From positions 62,001-126,000 of the forward strand of contig LLEY01000027.1 in NCBI GenBank assembly GCA_001414485.1: 64,000 nt of DNA, read 5' to 3'. The notes beneath the pieces are model-generated. The model did not search any database. It worked only from the letters and a program-made list of their open reading frames with translations, and was not told the origin of the DNA. The stretch is from Calycina herbarum. Lineage: Eukaryota > Ascomycota > Leotiomycetes > Helotiales > Pezizellaceae. Numbering within the stretch: position 1 is the stretch's first letter; each line of letters begins with the position of its first letter. Positions 12,621 through 23,635 of the stretch are shown one piece after another. Both the position numbers and the translations under genes were made by a program.

Positions 12621-13970
12621 ATGTCGGTCGTCTCGAAAGTAAGTGTCCTGTCCAGCCCAGAACCTTAACGCCCCCGATGCCATCCGCAGGTTGCAGAACC
12701 TCGTCATCTTGGGATGCGCTTTCGCCTCAATCGATTCTCCATTGTACCATAGCTAACTTTGTGCCATCTAGAACGCGTACGAGCTTCTCGGTATGACGAA
12801 ATTACCTCCAATCAAATTTTCCTCCGCGACCTTGCGACTGACTATAATTGACAACTAGGCAACAATCACGATGAAGACTCTGACAAGGAACCGGAGCCAC
12901 CTGTAAAGGTCATGGACAAGACTCCTGCCCGTAACACCAAGCGCAATGCTGGTGGAGAGGCACCAGCTTCCAAGACTGCTGGATTCGAGAACCGAGGTCC
13001 TCGCCGAGGTGGAATCGCTGGTAACGAAGGAGGTTAGTTCGATATTCTCTTTCCAGTCATGTAAAAAGTTGCGGGATTCTCTCGACCACGACAGCTCAAT
13101 TGAATATCTTGCTAACCGCTCTTTCAACAGCTTTCCGTGATCGCAACGCCGGTAGCGCCAACAACCGAAGCAAGCCAACTGGCGATGATTCCCAAGGAGA
13201 CCGACCCACAAGAGGTGATCGTGCCCCAAACACCTATGGAGGACGAGGCCGTGGTGGACCTCGCAACTTTGACAGACACAGCCGAACTGTTGGAGGGTAA
13301 GCATTTTTTAATACACATCACTAAGCAATTTCTAATTCTCTATAGCGAATCTGAGAAGCAAGCCGCTCACGGATGGGGTGCCACCGAGGGCGAAGCTGAA
13401 TTGAAGGATGAGGAAGCTGGTGAGGCTCTCGCCAAGGCCGACCAAAAGGACGACGCCGCTGAAGGAGCCGCCGAAGTTGCTGAGCCTGAGCCAGAAGACA
13501 ACAGCAAGTCCTACGAGGAGTACCTTGCCGAGCTCGCTGAGAAGAAGCTTGCTCTTGGTTCCGGTGTCCCAGAGGCCCGTAAGCCAAATGAAGGCAGCAA
13601 GCAAAACAAGAAGTGGCAAACCGCCAAGGAGCTCTCCAAGGAAGAGGAAGAGGACTTCGTTGCTGCATCCGCTGGAAAGGCCAAGCGTGAACGTGAGCGC
13701 AAGCAGAAGCAAGTTATTGACATCGATCAACGCTTCGTCGAAGCCCCAGAGCGTAGTGGTGGACGCGGAGGATTCCGTGGTGGCCGTGGCCGTGGCGATG
13801 GACCATCCCGAGGAGGTCGTGGCGAGGGATTCCGAGGCCGTGGTGATCGCGGTGGACGTGGACGTGGTGATGGTAACTTCAGAGGCTCCCGAGGTGGCCC
13901 ACGAGGTGGCTCTGGATCTGCACCCATCAACACTGAGGACACCAGCGCTTTCCCCAGCTTGGGATCATAG
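12621..13970 (+). CDS. STM1: STM1/SERBP1-like ribosome- and RNA-binding protein
   Basis: Exons 12621-12638, 12772-12790, 12859-13032, 13131-13296 and 13346-13970 give 333 residues. The first two exons are tiny (18 and 19 nt), and joining them gives MSVVSKNAYELLGN, the typical start of the Stm1 N-terminal domain. A charged middle follows, with a Glu/Asp/Ala-rich helix and a KSYEEYLAEL segment. The C-terminus has about ten RGG/RGR motifs and ends TSAFPSLGS. This is the layout of the hyaluronan/mRNA-binding family: Stm1 in yeast, SERBP1 in animals. These proteins clamp inactive ribosomes in the cytoplasm and bind RNA and G-quadruplexes; that role is family knowledge. All introns are GT-AG and frame-consistent. 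The first and third introns show plausible branch sites, for example GCTAACC upstream of 13131. Confidence 0.85.
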
Positions 13971-14428
13971 TCCAAGACACATGATACAAAATCTCATACG
14001 GATTTCGAAGGTTGTGCCGAATTTTTAATTTCAAAAATGCGTTCTACTTCTTTGGGAATAAAAGGGATCAAGCAAGTGATTAATTTGTGGCAAATGAATT
14101 TATCTGGCTGGGTTTGCATGGTATGGGTGGGACCTTTTGACTTGCTTTTTTGATGACAAAATGGAAACAAAATACTGGTCGCGAAATGAACGGAAATGGG
14201 ATTGAGTTGTTAGTAGCGAAATCGAATTGAAAGTTAGAGCAAGGCCTTGAATCATGATCGTGTCTTCTTTATTCTATCAATCATCAAAACTTTATTCTGC
14301 AGTGTGGTGTTTCTTGCTATCTGATGTGTTATGCCACTATTCAACAAAAGATTTCAGTAACATTTTGGGTAGTGGGAGACTCGACCACTGCTTCTGCGTA
14401 CACCTAATTGTCATCCTTATTCCCCCAC
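13971..14428. other. convergent 3' intergenic region
   Basis: Lies between the 3' ends of the STM1-like gene (+) and the BTB gene (-), so it should hold both 3' UTRs. No gene seen. Confidence 0.5.
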
Positions 14429-15289
14429 CTAAATAGAGATGCCCAAGCATGCCTTTGCCCACTCCGCAACCGATTTGCCCTCAATATCGAAGAGGTACTT
14501 TCCACGATTCTGGGGATGATAGGGTCGCTGGTCCAACGCTCCATCCTTGTGGAAGCCATGCTCAATATGGTCTCGCACGATGTCTCCTCCTCGAGCGCAG
14601 AGCTCAACCCAATCATCTCGTTGTTTGGTTCCAGGTTCGTAACCGTAACGTCCAAAAGGTCCCTTCTCTCGGATCATGTCCTTGATCAAACGACGCAGCT
14701 TGGATCCTTCGGTGGTCTTCCCGCTTCCGTAGACGAATTCAACTGTGCTGGCTGGCATTCTTGTATTGGCTTCCCTACCAGGGGTAGTCTCGAGGAAGGT
14801 CAAGAAGGAGGTCATCACCAGGTTTGTGAATTTGTAGGCCAATAAACGATCTCCTAGAACCCAGAGCTCCAATGCTGGGGCGGGGAGAGACCAATCCTTC
14901 TCGCATTCCTCGTACTTTCCAGCAGTGATGTCTTTGTTTTGCCAGATGATCTTTCCCGTGTACACCCAATTGACAAAGACCTTTACCAGCTCAGGGCGTA
15001 GTTCAGGGCTGTCTTCATCATCCAAGACTACTTCGTTTGTGCTGGCTTCGCTGAAGGCGCCGTAGAGTGCGACGTTGAAGTATTCGGAAAAATAGGCGAG
15101 GAGGGCTTTGTGGCAGGTGACTTGGACTTTATCGGCGCCGACGATCAATGTAGCCATATCTGGACATGCGTTGGTGCTATTTCAAAGGTTAGCACGTATT
15201 TTAGAGGCAATACATTAGGGGTTGAGGCGAGAATTGAATACTTACAGCTGAGCGACCTCCGAGAGATGTGTTTCCAATTCGGTAGCCAT
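14429..15289 (-). CDS. BTB/POZ domain protein (paralog 1)
   Basis: Two exons on the minus strand, 15289-15246 and 15176-14429, encode 263 residues. The first exon gives MATELETHLSEVAQLT. The BTB fold follows: a LIVGADKVQVTCHKALLAYF strand-helix start, a YFNVALYGAF segment, a V..FVNWVYTGKIIW segment, then LELWVLGDRLLAYKFTN. The C-terminal part (IKDMIREKGPFGRYGYEP, ARGGDIVRDH) is shared with the two BTB loci at 32.2 and 34.7 kb. BTB proteins in fungi often act as dimerising adaptors, some for Cullin-3. No partner domain is present, so its target is unknown. The intron (15245-15177) is GTAAGT..TAG. An upstream ORF on the same strand (15464-15201) is not supported. Confidence 0.8.
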
Positions 15290-15815
15290 TATGAGGAGGG
15301 TATGCTAACGTAGCGCGAGAACGACAGGTATTCGTAGGTAACTTTGAGATATTGCTATCAGCTTGATTCACCAAAACTTCAAACAGATAGGAAACATACC
15401 AGCAGAGCTTATGAGCTGTTCCAAAAGGTGTTCTTGAACGCCGCCCTGACGAAACAAGAACCAAAAAGTGCTGGCAAATGCGTTGTTTGTTGCAAAGCCA
15501 GACAGACGGCAGGAAAGAGTGTTGTTGTCAAGTTCTCAAAGAGATGTGAAAGATAAGAAGTCGGGTATATAAGGACCGAATTGGGCTGTGAACTTGCTGT
15601 CCAGTCGGAAGTCGTAAGCGCGAAATTTATAATTTGCTAGGGTTCTTTTGTAAAGCGGCGAGATGTAGTGAATTTAGAAGACTTATAAGTTTTAACATTT
15701 TAGTAAATTCATTTAAGGAAAAGCTCTTTTTCTATTAAAGAGAGAGAATAGAGTATGAAAAGAGAATATACAATAGTTATCTCTATCAAGTATAATACTT
15801 AACCAGTTTTTAGTT

Positions 15816-16090
15816 AAGTAAAGTTCTTCAGAGAAAGATCTTGTTCTAAAGAAAAAGATAAATTAAGATTAAATTTGAATATTACTAGACCAATCTCTTT
15901 TGAAGTTATTACTTTGCTAGATTATATCTAAGTAAAGTTCTTTGAAGAAAGATTGTTTTCTAAAGAAACTAGGAAATAAAGAATAAAAGTAGAAACTTAA
16001 GATGAAAAAACGGCTTTGAATTTAACACTCTTTTAGTTTCTACTTTAGTAAAGTTTTTTAGAGAAGGATCTTATTCTAAAGAAAGCGGAA
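15816..16090. repeat. degenerate tandem repeat, about 115-bp unit
   Basis: The block AGTAAAGTTCTT..GAAAGAT..TCTAAAGAAA recurs at about 15816, 15930 and 16046, spacings of 114 and 116 bp. The copies have diverged, mostly by A/T changes. AT-rich, no coding potential. Confidence 0.65.
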
Positions 16091-16129
16091 AACCAAGATT
16101 AAAATAGAAACCTAAGATGATAAATAGTG

Positions 16130-16920
16130 ACATTCTCTTCAATAATCGAGAGAAAGCATTCGATATACAGCGGGGGTTCGCAAATATTCGTACGGTCCCC
16201 TTTTTACACCAAAAGTCATCTTAAGAAAGACGTTTTATATATTTATCTTTATATTTAAATAATATCTAAAACTAAGAACTAAGATTATTTCGAGTATTTA
16301 AATAATAGTCTTCAAAGACAAATACACTAAATATATACTAGGTCTTAAGTTATAATAGAGCAAAATTAAGAAGAGTCGGGAAAACACCGAATTATATCAA
16401 AATCAGGTAAAATTTAGTAACTTTCTCGACACCTCTTACTATAACCTAATTAAATTAAGATTAGTTTAGCTTAGAAGAAAAACTAAGAGTATAAAGTAAA
16501 AATATCTTAATTTTCTAGAGATATGTTGAAGAACTTTAAAATAATAGTTAGGGATTATTTAACAGTCGAGTTTTAAACAAGGTGGCTTTCAGTGATTTTA
16601 GGCGTAAAAAAGAGAGCGTACGAATATCTGCGAACCCCCGCTGTAAGTTCTAACGTTCGTTATAAGATACTTTGACATTCTCCTTAGTAATCGGAAGAAA
16701 GCTTTCGATATAAGTTCTAACGTTCAATGTTAGGTACTTTGACATTCTCGTTAGTAATCGACAGAACATATTCGATAGAGAAATAACGTTTAGTATAAGA
16801 TACTTTGACATTCTCGTCAGTAATCGGAAGAACACATTCGATAGAGAAATAACGTTCAGTATAAGATACTTTGATATTTTCTTTAACTATCGGGAGGAGA
16901 CATTTAATATAAGTTTTCAC
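16130..16920. repeat. minisatellite of about 66 bp interrupted by a TIR element
   Basis: The block TTTGACATTCTC..AGTAATCG..GAA..ATTCGATA recurs at 16671, 16738, 16804 and 16870 (spacings 67, 66 and 66). A further copy at about 16130-16165 is cut off by the inserted element at 16168-16643. Open frames on the minus strand here are repeat translations, not genes. Confidence 0.75.
16168..16643. mobile_element. MITE-like element with CAGCGGGGGTTCGCA terminal inverted repeats
   Basis: Left end CAGCGGGGGTTCGCAAATAT at 16168; right end at 16643 is its inverse with one mismatch, and the arms continue through CGTACG. TA lies directly outside both ends, as expected for the Tc1/mariner/pogo target duplication. 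Length 476 bp, AT-rich inside, with no transposase. It sits inside a minisatellite unit, which shows where it inserted. Confidence 0.8.
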
Positions 16921-16946
16921 GTTCTCTTTATACAGCATCCTGAATG

Positions 16947-17585
16947 CACCAAACTCCAATAACGACTAAGTCGCATATCGCAAAACGTAAAACGCCAAAA
17001 AGGGGTCAAAATATACTTCGGAATTTTTTAAGCTACTACTTAAATCAGCCTAATTTTACCATGTACCCCTACTTCTACATTCTCTCATACTCTCGCTCCT
17101 TTTCCCTTTAACTCGTTGTTTAAGGAAATTAGAAGAGAAGAGAAAGGGCGGGGAAAGGGGGGGAGAAGGTGGGCGAAAATGTTTGCTTCTCGCTTAATTT
17201 CCTGCTCATGCCTAAAGAGGCTGGAGAGTTACATCGCATGAACCTATCATGACGTGACTATTAATTGTTTGCTAGCTGTCTCTACTGCTGCCCGATCTCC
17301 TCCTTTTCGTCTTCTTTTTCTCTTAAGAGTAAGAAGACGAGAGGTAAAAATGTGAGGGGTTGCGACAGCTCTCTAGGGTCTAACATCAAGCTTCCTTATG
17401 CCAAGCTGCTCTGACTAGAGATATACCACGTAACTCTAACCCAATCTCTCGATCTATCTGTCATTTACCATATAATAGATACGAAAGCGAGAGCGAGAGC
17501 AAGAGCGAATAATTTAAGATTGTTACTCTATCTCCTACCTAAAAAAAGTGACCCTTTGCGATTTAGTCGTTTTTGGAGTTTAGTG
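16947..17585. mobile_element. putative TIR element, 639 bp
   Basis: The left end, CACCAAACTCCAATAACGAC and the next 9 bases, and the right end read in reverse complement agree at 26 of 29 positions. No obvious target duplication. The inside holds a G-rich purine tract (about 17130-17180) and no open frame. A non-autonomous DNA transposon is the simplest reading. Confidence 0.55.
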
Positions 17586-17713
17586 TTTGAAGGCAACGAA
17601 GTACTATTCACTTTAGGGTTTTATTATTCTTTTACTTGGTGAAGTCGGAAGTCTCTTGGATTGAGTAAGTTATTCTAAAAGTTCTAAGACACTTGAAAAG
17701 AATAGATCCTAGT

Positions 17714-18290
17714 TGAGGTACCATGTGGTATCGTTGTTCGATGTTATAAAAGACTTAATCATTACCGTCTCCTCTCCTAAATAGGCAGGTATCCTACCCT
17801 GTGCGCAATGGGTGAGCCGAATTGGTGGTATTCTTGACCATGATCCCCTTCATGTCTTTGTCCATCATATGAGCATACATGACCAACGCTGCGTCTCCTG
17901 ACTCCCAGATGTAGTCTCTGCTCTGAAGTTCCATGTGGTATCCTGGGATGACCATGCTTGGACTTGACGATGATTACCTCTTTTGCGCATACCGGTCGCC
18001 TAATAGGACTGTCTCTGGCTTTTGCTTCAATGGGAATTGTTTGTCTGGTACGGGTTGGATGGTTTCAATGGCCGAGTGTTGAAATGTGGTCGGAATGGTG
18101 TTTGAAGGTTCTGGTCGGTGGTGCTCCCTTTTGAACGGGGGTTTTTGGCATAACTCCTGGCTGCTGGTGTATTCTGAAAGCACTCGCTATTCTCTCACTG
18201 GTTGGGAGAGTTCCAACCAATATGTGAGGTACCATGTGTGGTATCGTTAGATGATGTATAAAAGACTTGAGGTGGTCCGCTCTCTGCGTC
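17714..18290 (-). pseudogene. gene fragment of unknown family between direct repeats
   Basis: On the minus strand one frame stays open from 18183 through a single TAA (17976-17974) to TAG at 17794. The protein after the stop reads smoothly (YHMELQSRDYIWESGD, then ALVMYAHMMDKDMKGIMVKN), so the TAA looks like a CAA or similar codon lost by C-to-T change. The family is not recognised. A block GAGGTACCATGTG..GGTATCGTT..ATAAAAGACTT is directly repeated at about 17714 and 18226 and flanks the fragment, which suggests a local duplication. No start codon or full gene is visible. Confidence 0.4.
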
Positions 18291-19149
18291 ATGATTTATC
18301 GAAGCTATAGTAGATAATAAACGAAGCTATTCTAACAGCTCACTTTTAAGCGACTTTTCTTTTTCTCCCGGTCTCTATTTTAGCACCCCCGCCTCTTTCT
18401 TGAGTCACTTTAGAAGTCTTGGTAGCCATCAACTCTTGTTATCCTCCAATAGTACTATCCATACGCTACACAAAGGGTAAAGTTGAGGTGAAAAAAGAAA
18501 GCCAAAATAGCTTCGTTTCCCCAACATCTGATTTCGAGTTGTATGAGACAGATATTTGCATATCTTAAGCGCATGTTTATATTCCTCGGCATTGCCTTTT
18601 TCGCTTCGTAGTTCCCGACAACGTCCAAGTCAACCACCATGTTTCAACTCAAGTCCGTAATCTCCAAACCAAGAAGCGACCATTCGCTAACTCAAGCCGA
18701 GATTCTAAGAAAGAAAACGAAAAGTTGCGTACTGAGAATCGAGATCTGCATGGGGCGGTTGATAATTCGATTTTGTAGACTCGTGCAGTTGATTTCTTGA
18801 TGCGAAGTTGCATCTCTCTCTTAATTCAGTTTACGAGAATGATTCCCTTAGGCTAAGTACTTACTTCTTTCGAGAATCTCGAAACCGACAAATCTCGACC
18901 ACGCTTTTTGGATCATTTGAAGCTCTTCGGGGGCTTCGTTTGGTTTCATCTATCTCATAATCTCCACGACTCGCCCACGAGCCATTGATTCCATACTGAG
19001 TGATACCAGTGCGGAGCGGATAAACCCATTGTTGAGACATAAATCCGAACTTCTACTGTTTGAAAACATTTTTATCCTAGTGTTCAAAAGTAATTGTAAA
19101 CTTATTCTCAGTATACTTTATTTGTTGTTTATCTTTTAAAAAAACCGTA

Positions 19150-19400
19150 TAAAATGAATTACTTTACGAGGATATTACTTGTACTATCAGAGCCTGTAAT
19201 CTAGAGTTTAATAATATTCACAAAATAAATTTTTCTATACTTTGTTTCTTATCTCTTCGGTAAAAAGTATTAATTGAGTTACTTTACAAGACTTTGAATC
19301 TTAAAGCTTTCAATCTAGAGGTTAATCGCTATCGCAAACTCATCGCATGTTTCACTCTTTCAATGTGTCTTTGGGAAAAGAGTATTGATTAGCATATTTT
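19150..19400. repeat. degenerate tandem repeat, about 113-bp unit
   Basis: The block AAAAGTATTAATTGAGTTACTTTACAAG and variants occur near 19152, 19264 and 19378, with TCTAGAGGTTAAT-like blocks between them. AT-rich and diverged. Confidence 0.5.
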
Positions 19401-20150
19401 ACAAGGATATAGCCTTTCCGATTAAGGAAACGTGATGATTTTGTGGTCATAGAGTCCATCTTAATATGAGCTTTAGTTGATCAGTCAAAAGAATGTAATC
19501 ATTCGAATGGACTCTGTTAAGTGATGCTATCATCAAAAGTATTGAGGTTCAGCTAGATTTTTACTCAAGCCTAGTTATTCTCTAGGTATGAAGAACTAAA
19601 GGGGTATGGTACTGCGCTTTTTGGTGGCTTTAGTACATCAGCGACAATCCAAACTCCGAGGCCAGAATTTAACCAACCACATAGTTCCATCACCAGCCTT
19701 CAAACATAACGTCAATTCTGCGTTTGCTTCCAGAATAGAATTAACCACCCTTTCAGATAAGGAGTTGAATTTATACTCCGCATGCTTCCCTTAAGATGAA
19801 GACTCAAGAGAATGCAGCTGTCTTTCGAGCATTTGCTGATAAATATACAAAAATAGGCAACCCGATGTATGCTAGCTCACTATAAAGAATATCTCCTCAT
19901 CTCATTCTTCAGCCCTCTTACATAATTTCACACCTCTTCTTCCAAATAATAAGAGAGTCAGGCTTTTTCCTTTATACACCGTACTTTGGTAAGTAAAGTA
20001 GCAAAGAATGAATCGGTTTCCAAGAACGCACAGAAAATTAGGTTTCAGTTCTTCTACACTTTTTTAGAGACTGAATGTCGTTGCTCTAGAATATTTGTAG
20101 CAATGGAGGGAAGGGATTTACGAAGAGTAAAGCTTGGATTTCTTACTTTT

Positions 20151-20170
20151 GGGGGGGGGGGGGGGGGGGG
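20151..20170 (+). repeat. poly-G homopolymer of 20 bases
   Basis: Twenty uninterrupted G in AT-rich surroundings. Length in an assembly is uncertain for such tracts. Confidence 0.9.
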
Positions 20171-20886
20171 AAATCAAAATGGGCATTGCGACAAAAGGAA
20201 CATTAGCCTTCATTTCATCCGATGGAGGTATTTTCTTTAATTCCCAGCCACTTTATAAGGTTATTTCTACTTTACATAAGTGGCAAAAGAAATTTCACTT
20301 AAATTTCCCCCTGAGTCCTGAAGTAAGCTGCAAGAGATCGCCATTGACGCAGAGCGAGTTGCTCTGTCAAAATAGGTTTTTTATTTTAATATAAGAGTAC
20401 TCTTAGAAATGACAACAAAAATATACAGAGAAATAACATTTTAAATATTAGTCTTCTTATAAAACAATCTATTTAAAACTATTTCCCAGAGATGTAAGAA
20501 AATAAAGTAAGAAATAAATTTACAACTAATATTAAGCTCTAAGTTAACATCGTTGAGATTAGTGCTTAGTAAAAACGTATAGATAAAGATAGTTTCTCTA
20601 CTAAAACGCTCTATGCCTAAAGTTTTTATTATTTCATTTTCCTCATCTAAAGCAATGTGATAACAAAAAGATCGTTGAATTAAATCTAAAACAATTGAAT
20701 CAGATTTAACTAGAGTTGATTTTGAGTTGGTTAGAGCTTTGAGTTAATTTGAGTAGGCTATATATAGAGTTAATTTAGAATTAAGTTAACGTGGTTTATC
20801 ATCGAGTCGCCTATATCATCGAGTCGCCCACTTTTCCCCACATTCTACCCTACTAACTTTGACACGCGTTTTCTCAACTACTACAA

Positions 20887-21793
20887 ATGGAAGTTTAAAC
20901 TAAAGAAGCTCGAATCATTCTAGCTATTAAGGCTATTCGTTCATCTAAGACAATAAATACTCGGACTGCAGCAAAACTGTATAGGGTCCCTAGAACTATA
21001 CTTAGGGACAGAATGGCTGGCCGAACTCCTCGCGACGAAACACGACCTAATCGTTATAAATTAACTATACTAGAAGAGGAGGTGATTTCTCGGAATATAC
21101 TTAAGCTAGATTCTAGAGGGTTTGCACCACGGCTTGCTAGTGTAGAAGATATAGCCAATTTTATCCTGGAATCAAGAGGGGGAGGACGCGTTGGCAAGCT
21201 CTAGGCTCATCGATTTATATAACGACAACCAGCTCTTAAGACGCGTTTTAATCGCGTTTACGATTTTTAAAGGGCCTTATACGAAGATCCTAAGCTATGA
21301 TTTCAAAGCTTGACGTAAAGTTACGGACTCTAACACCCTCTAGACCCTCTACTGCTAATACCAACCCTTGGGTCTCCCAGACCCCTTCTAATCCAGCTGA
21401 AGCTCTTTCATAAACAACCCTTGTTCGAAATCGAATTGCCCGTTACTAAGGAAGCTCGCCAACTCCACTTTTCGAGACGGTTGCTACGTTGGCAAAGGGT
21501 ATAGAGAGAATGGCCTATGAAATGACCCTTTTATCTACGGAGGTACGTACACTTCGAGCAGCAAACGAAGCCCTAAGCAAGCGTCGTAGAGCTAAAAAGG
21601 CTCGTATACGTCAAGGTGGTGCACTTACTGTAGAGTATACATAGGATGTTATATTACAAAAGGACGTAGATAAGCAGGTACGACGTGATGTACGTGCGGC
21701 GGGGGGAGTCGTAAGAAGGGGCAATCGTCTAAGCGGTACTATAGGATTTATAGAAAAGCTGGTTATAATACGCGAACTTGTTAAGAAGCTATA
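20887..21793 (+). pseudogene. pogo transposase with the DDE core deleted
   Basis: The N-terminal part reads through a helix-turn-helix region (EARIILAIKAIRSSKTINTR, then AAKLYRVPRTILRDRMAG) into a second DNA-binding segment ending VGKL, with stops where Trp is expected. It then jumps to a C-terminal charged helix (IERMAYEMTLLSTEVRTLRA) and a Lys/Arg tail. Compared with the copy at 55.9-57.8 kb, about 600-650 bp of catalytic core are missing. Confidence 0.75.
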
Positions 21794-21888
21794 GATATAT
21801 CTAGTTTATCAGATTCTAATTAGTTTTAGTTAATTTAATATATTATAGTTGATTTATTAATGTTTAAAGTTTAATGCCAAGGAAAAGT

Positions 21889-21985
21889 GGGCGACTCGAT
21901 GATATAGGCGACTCGATATAGGCGACTCGATGATATAGGCGACTCGATGATATAGGCGACTCGATGATATAGGCGACTCGATGAT
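21889..21985. repeat. amplified 17-bp subterminal repeat in the pogo right end
   Basis: GGCGACTCGATGATATA is present as six tandem units (starts near 21889, 21907, 21921, 21938, 21955 and 21972; one unit is 14 bp). The left end of the same element holds only two inverse units, and so does each end of the related element at 55946-57796. Confidence 0.85.
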
Positions 21986-22139
21986 AAACCACGTTATTGA
22001 TTTATTAGTATAACGTGGTTTATCACCGGGTGGCGTATATCACCGAGTGGCGCACTTTCCCCTCACTCTACTACTTTAATATCAGATTAATTAACTACAA
22101 CAAATAATATTAATTAAAACTACTTGGAATCTGATAAAC

Positions 22140-23635
22140 TAGATATATCTATAACCTCTTAACAAGTTCGTATATTATGACCAGTCTTTCTACAAGTGCT
22201 ACACCGTCGCCTAGAGGTTTACCTCTTATTTTGCCTACCCCTCTTAGAACGCTTGTCGCGTCGAGCCTGTTCCTCTGCCTCCTTTTGAGCTAATACGTTC
22301 TATATATCCTCTATAGTAAGTATACCTCCTTAACAGACCTGAGTCTTTTTGGCCCTGCGGCGCTTACTAAGTGCTTCATTTACCTTACGAAGGGTATAGA
22401 CTTCGGCTGATAACAAAGTTATCTCATAAGCTAATAGCTCTATACCCTTTACTAATACAGCTATAGTCTCGAAAATAGGGGTTAGCGAGCTTCCTTAATA
22501 GCGTGAAATACGATTCTTAACTAAAGTTGTTTACGAAAGAGCGTTAGCTAGGTTACGAGGGGTCTATAAGACCTAAGAGTTAGCGGCTACAGAGGAGGGT
22601 CTAGTAGGTATAGGAGTTCGTAATCAGATATTAAGCTTTAATATCATAGTCTAGGGATTAAAAGGTACTAAGCTAGCTCTGTAGAATCTAGCCTAGGCGT
22701 TTTAAGTTGTTATTAATTACTTATAAGCTGTGTAAAAGGCTAAGAAGAACTCGATCTTAGTAATATAGTTAATATAAGCTTTAATAAAGGTCTTAATTTA
22801 ACGCCTATATATACGTTTAAGAATACTAAAACACCTAACGTCGAGTAGCTAGGTTAAATAAGAGGAATAAGAAGGTAGGCAAAGAGTAATAATATTATTA
22901 GCTTTGTAATACTCTTAAAATACAGCTGATTCGTAACTCTTATACCTATCTAATACTAGTATTTAATATAGCTCTTTCGCGTAACTATAAGTATATTTAT
23001 CGAAGTGTTATAGCTATTCTAAGCCTGTCTTATTATCGGTCTATCTATTACTTATAGGTTTAATAACCTAGTCGTATAGGAGGCCGCTCTTAGTATACTA
23101 ATTCGTAAGATAATTCTTCTCTTAAACTATTAAAAACAGAGGCACGTCTTAACCCTCGCTATTAATATAAGTAATTACTATAGCTTATTCCTAATTACTA
23201 AGCTAAACTGCCTTATCTCTACTACGTCGATTAGCGCGAGTTATAACTATTACTAGGTAGATAATTCCTATTATAAACTCTATCTCGTTAAAGTTATAAA
23301 AGTCGTAGTCTAAAACACTATATTTTACTCTTATATTCTCTATAAGTCGAAACCACGCGCTAATAAGCTCTAGATCTTCGTATAAAGCTCTTTAAAAGTC
23401 GTAAACGCGATTAAAACACGTCTTTAATTCTAGTCGACGTTATATAAATCGATATACCTAGAGCTTACTAACACGTTTTCCTCTCTACGATTCGAGGATA
23501 TAATTCGCTATATCTTCTATACTAACTAGTCGGGGCGTAAATCCTCTTATATCTAGATCAAGTATATATTAAACAAGTGTCTCCTTCTCTAAGTTGTTTA
23601 ATTTATAATAATTAGGTTTAGTTTTAAGATAATAG
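22140..23635 (-). pseudogene. pogo transposase, main part (N-terminus lies at 30731-30875)
   Basis: The minus-strand frame continues from the N-terminal piece at 30875-30731 (EARIILAIKAI.., ending ..HRIAGGTY) straight into 23635 and on. Visible blocks: a RGFTPRLVSIEDIANYILES DNA-binding segment, a DFYNFNE block, and LVLDRYKSYES..NIITLYLPS..LLDVRCFSILKR from the DDE domain. A Cys-rich zinc-knuckle-like tail (CSTCRKTGHN) lies near 22190. Many TAG/TAA codons replace Trp and Gln: RIP-killed. Confidence 0.8.

Larger units (their letters stand above)
18300..20788. other. AT-rich gene-poor DNA
   Basis: No intact gene. The segment around 18610-18850 has near-balanced composition and could be debris of a coiled-coil-type gene (a KKENEKLRTENRDL-like reading), with early stops. 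The rest is AT-rich, with the repeat noted at 19150-19400 and the G run at 20151. Confidence 0.4.
20789..21994 (+). mobile_element. pogo/Fot1 element, internally deleted (1206 bp)
   Basis: Ends ACGTGGTTTATCATCGAGTC and its inverse, each flanked by TA. Inside, the + strand encodes a recognisable transposase N-terminus (20887-about 21300) and C-terminus (about 21310-21793) but no catalytic DDE segment. It cannot move itself, but its ends could be used in trans by an active relative. Confidence 0.85.

Noticed and set aside
13408..14028. 206-codon open frame overlapping the STM1-like gene in another frame
   Set aside because: A shadow of the RGG/Lys/Arg-rich coding region; the true frame has matching exons upstream and the family motifs.
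16650..16959. Repetitive minus-strand open frames with SNMFCRLLTRMSKYL-like units
   Set aside because: Translations of the 66-bp minisatellite; the repeat unit keeps a frame only because its length is near a multiple of three.
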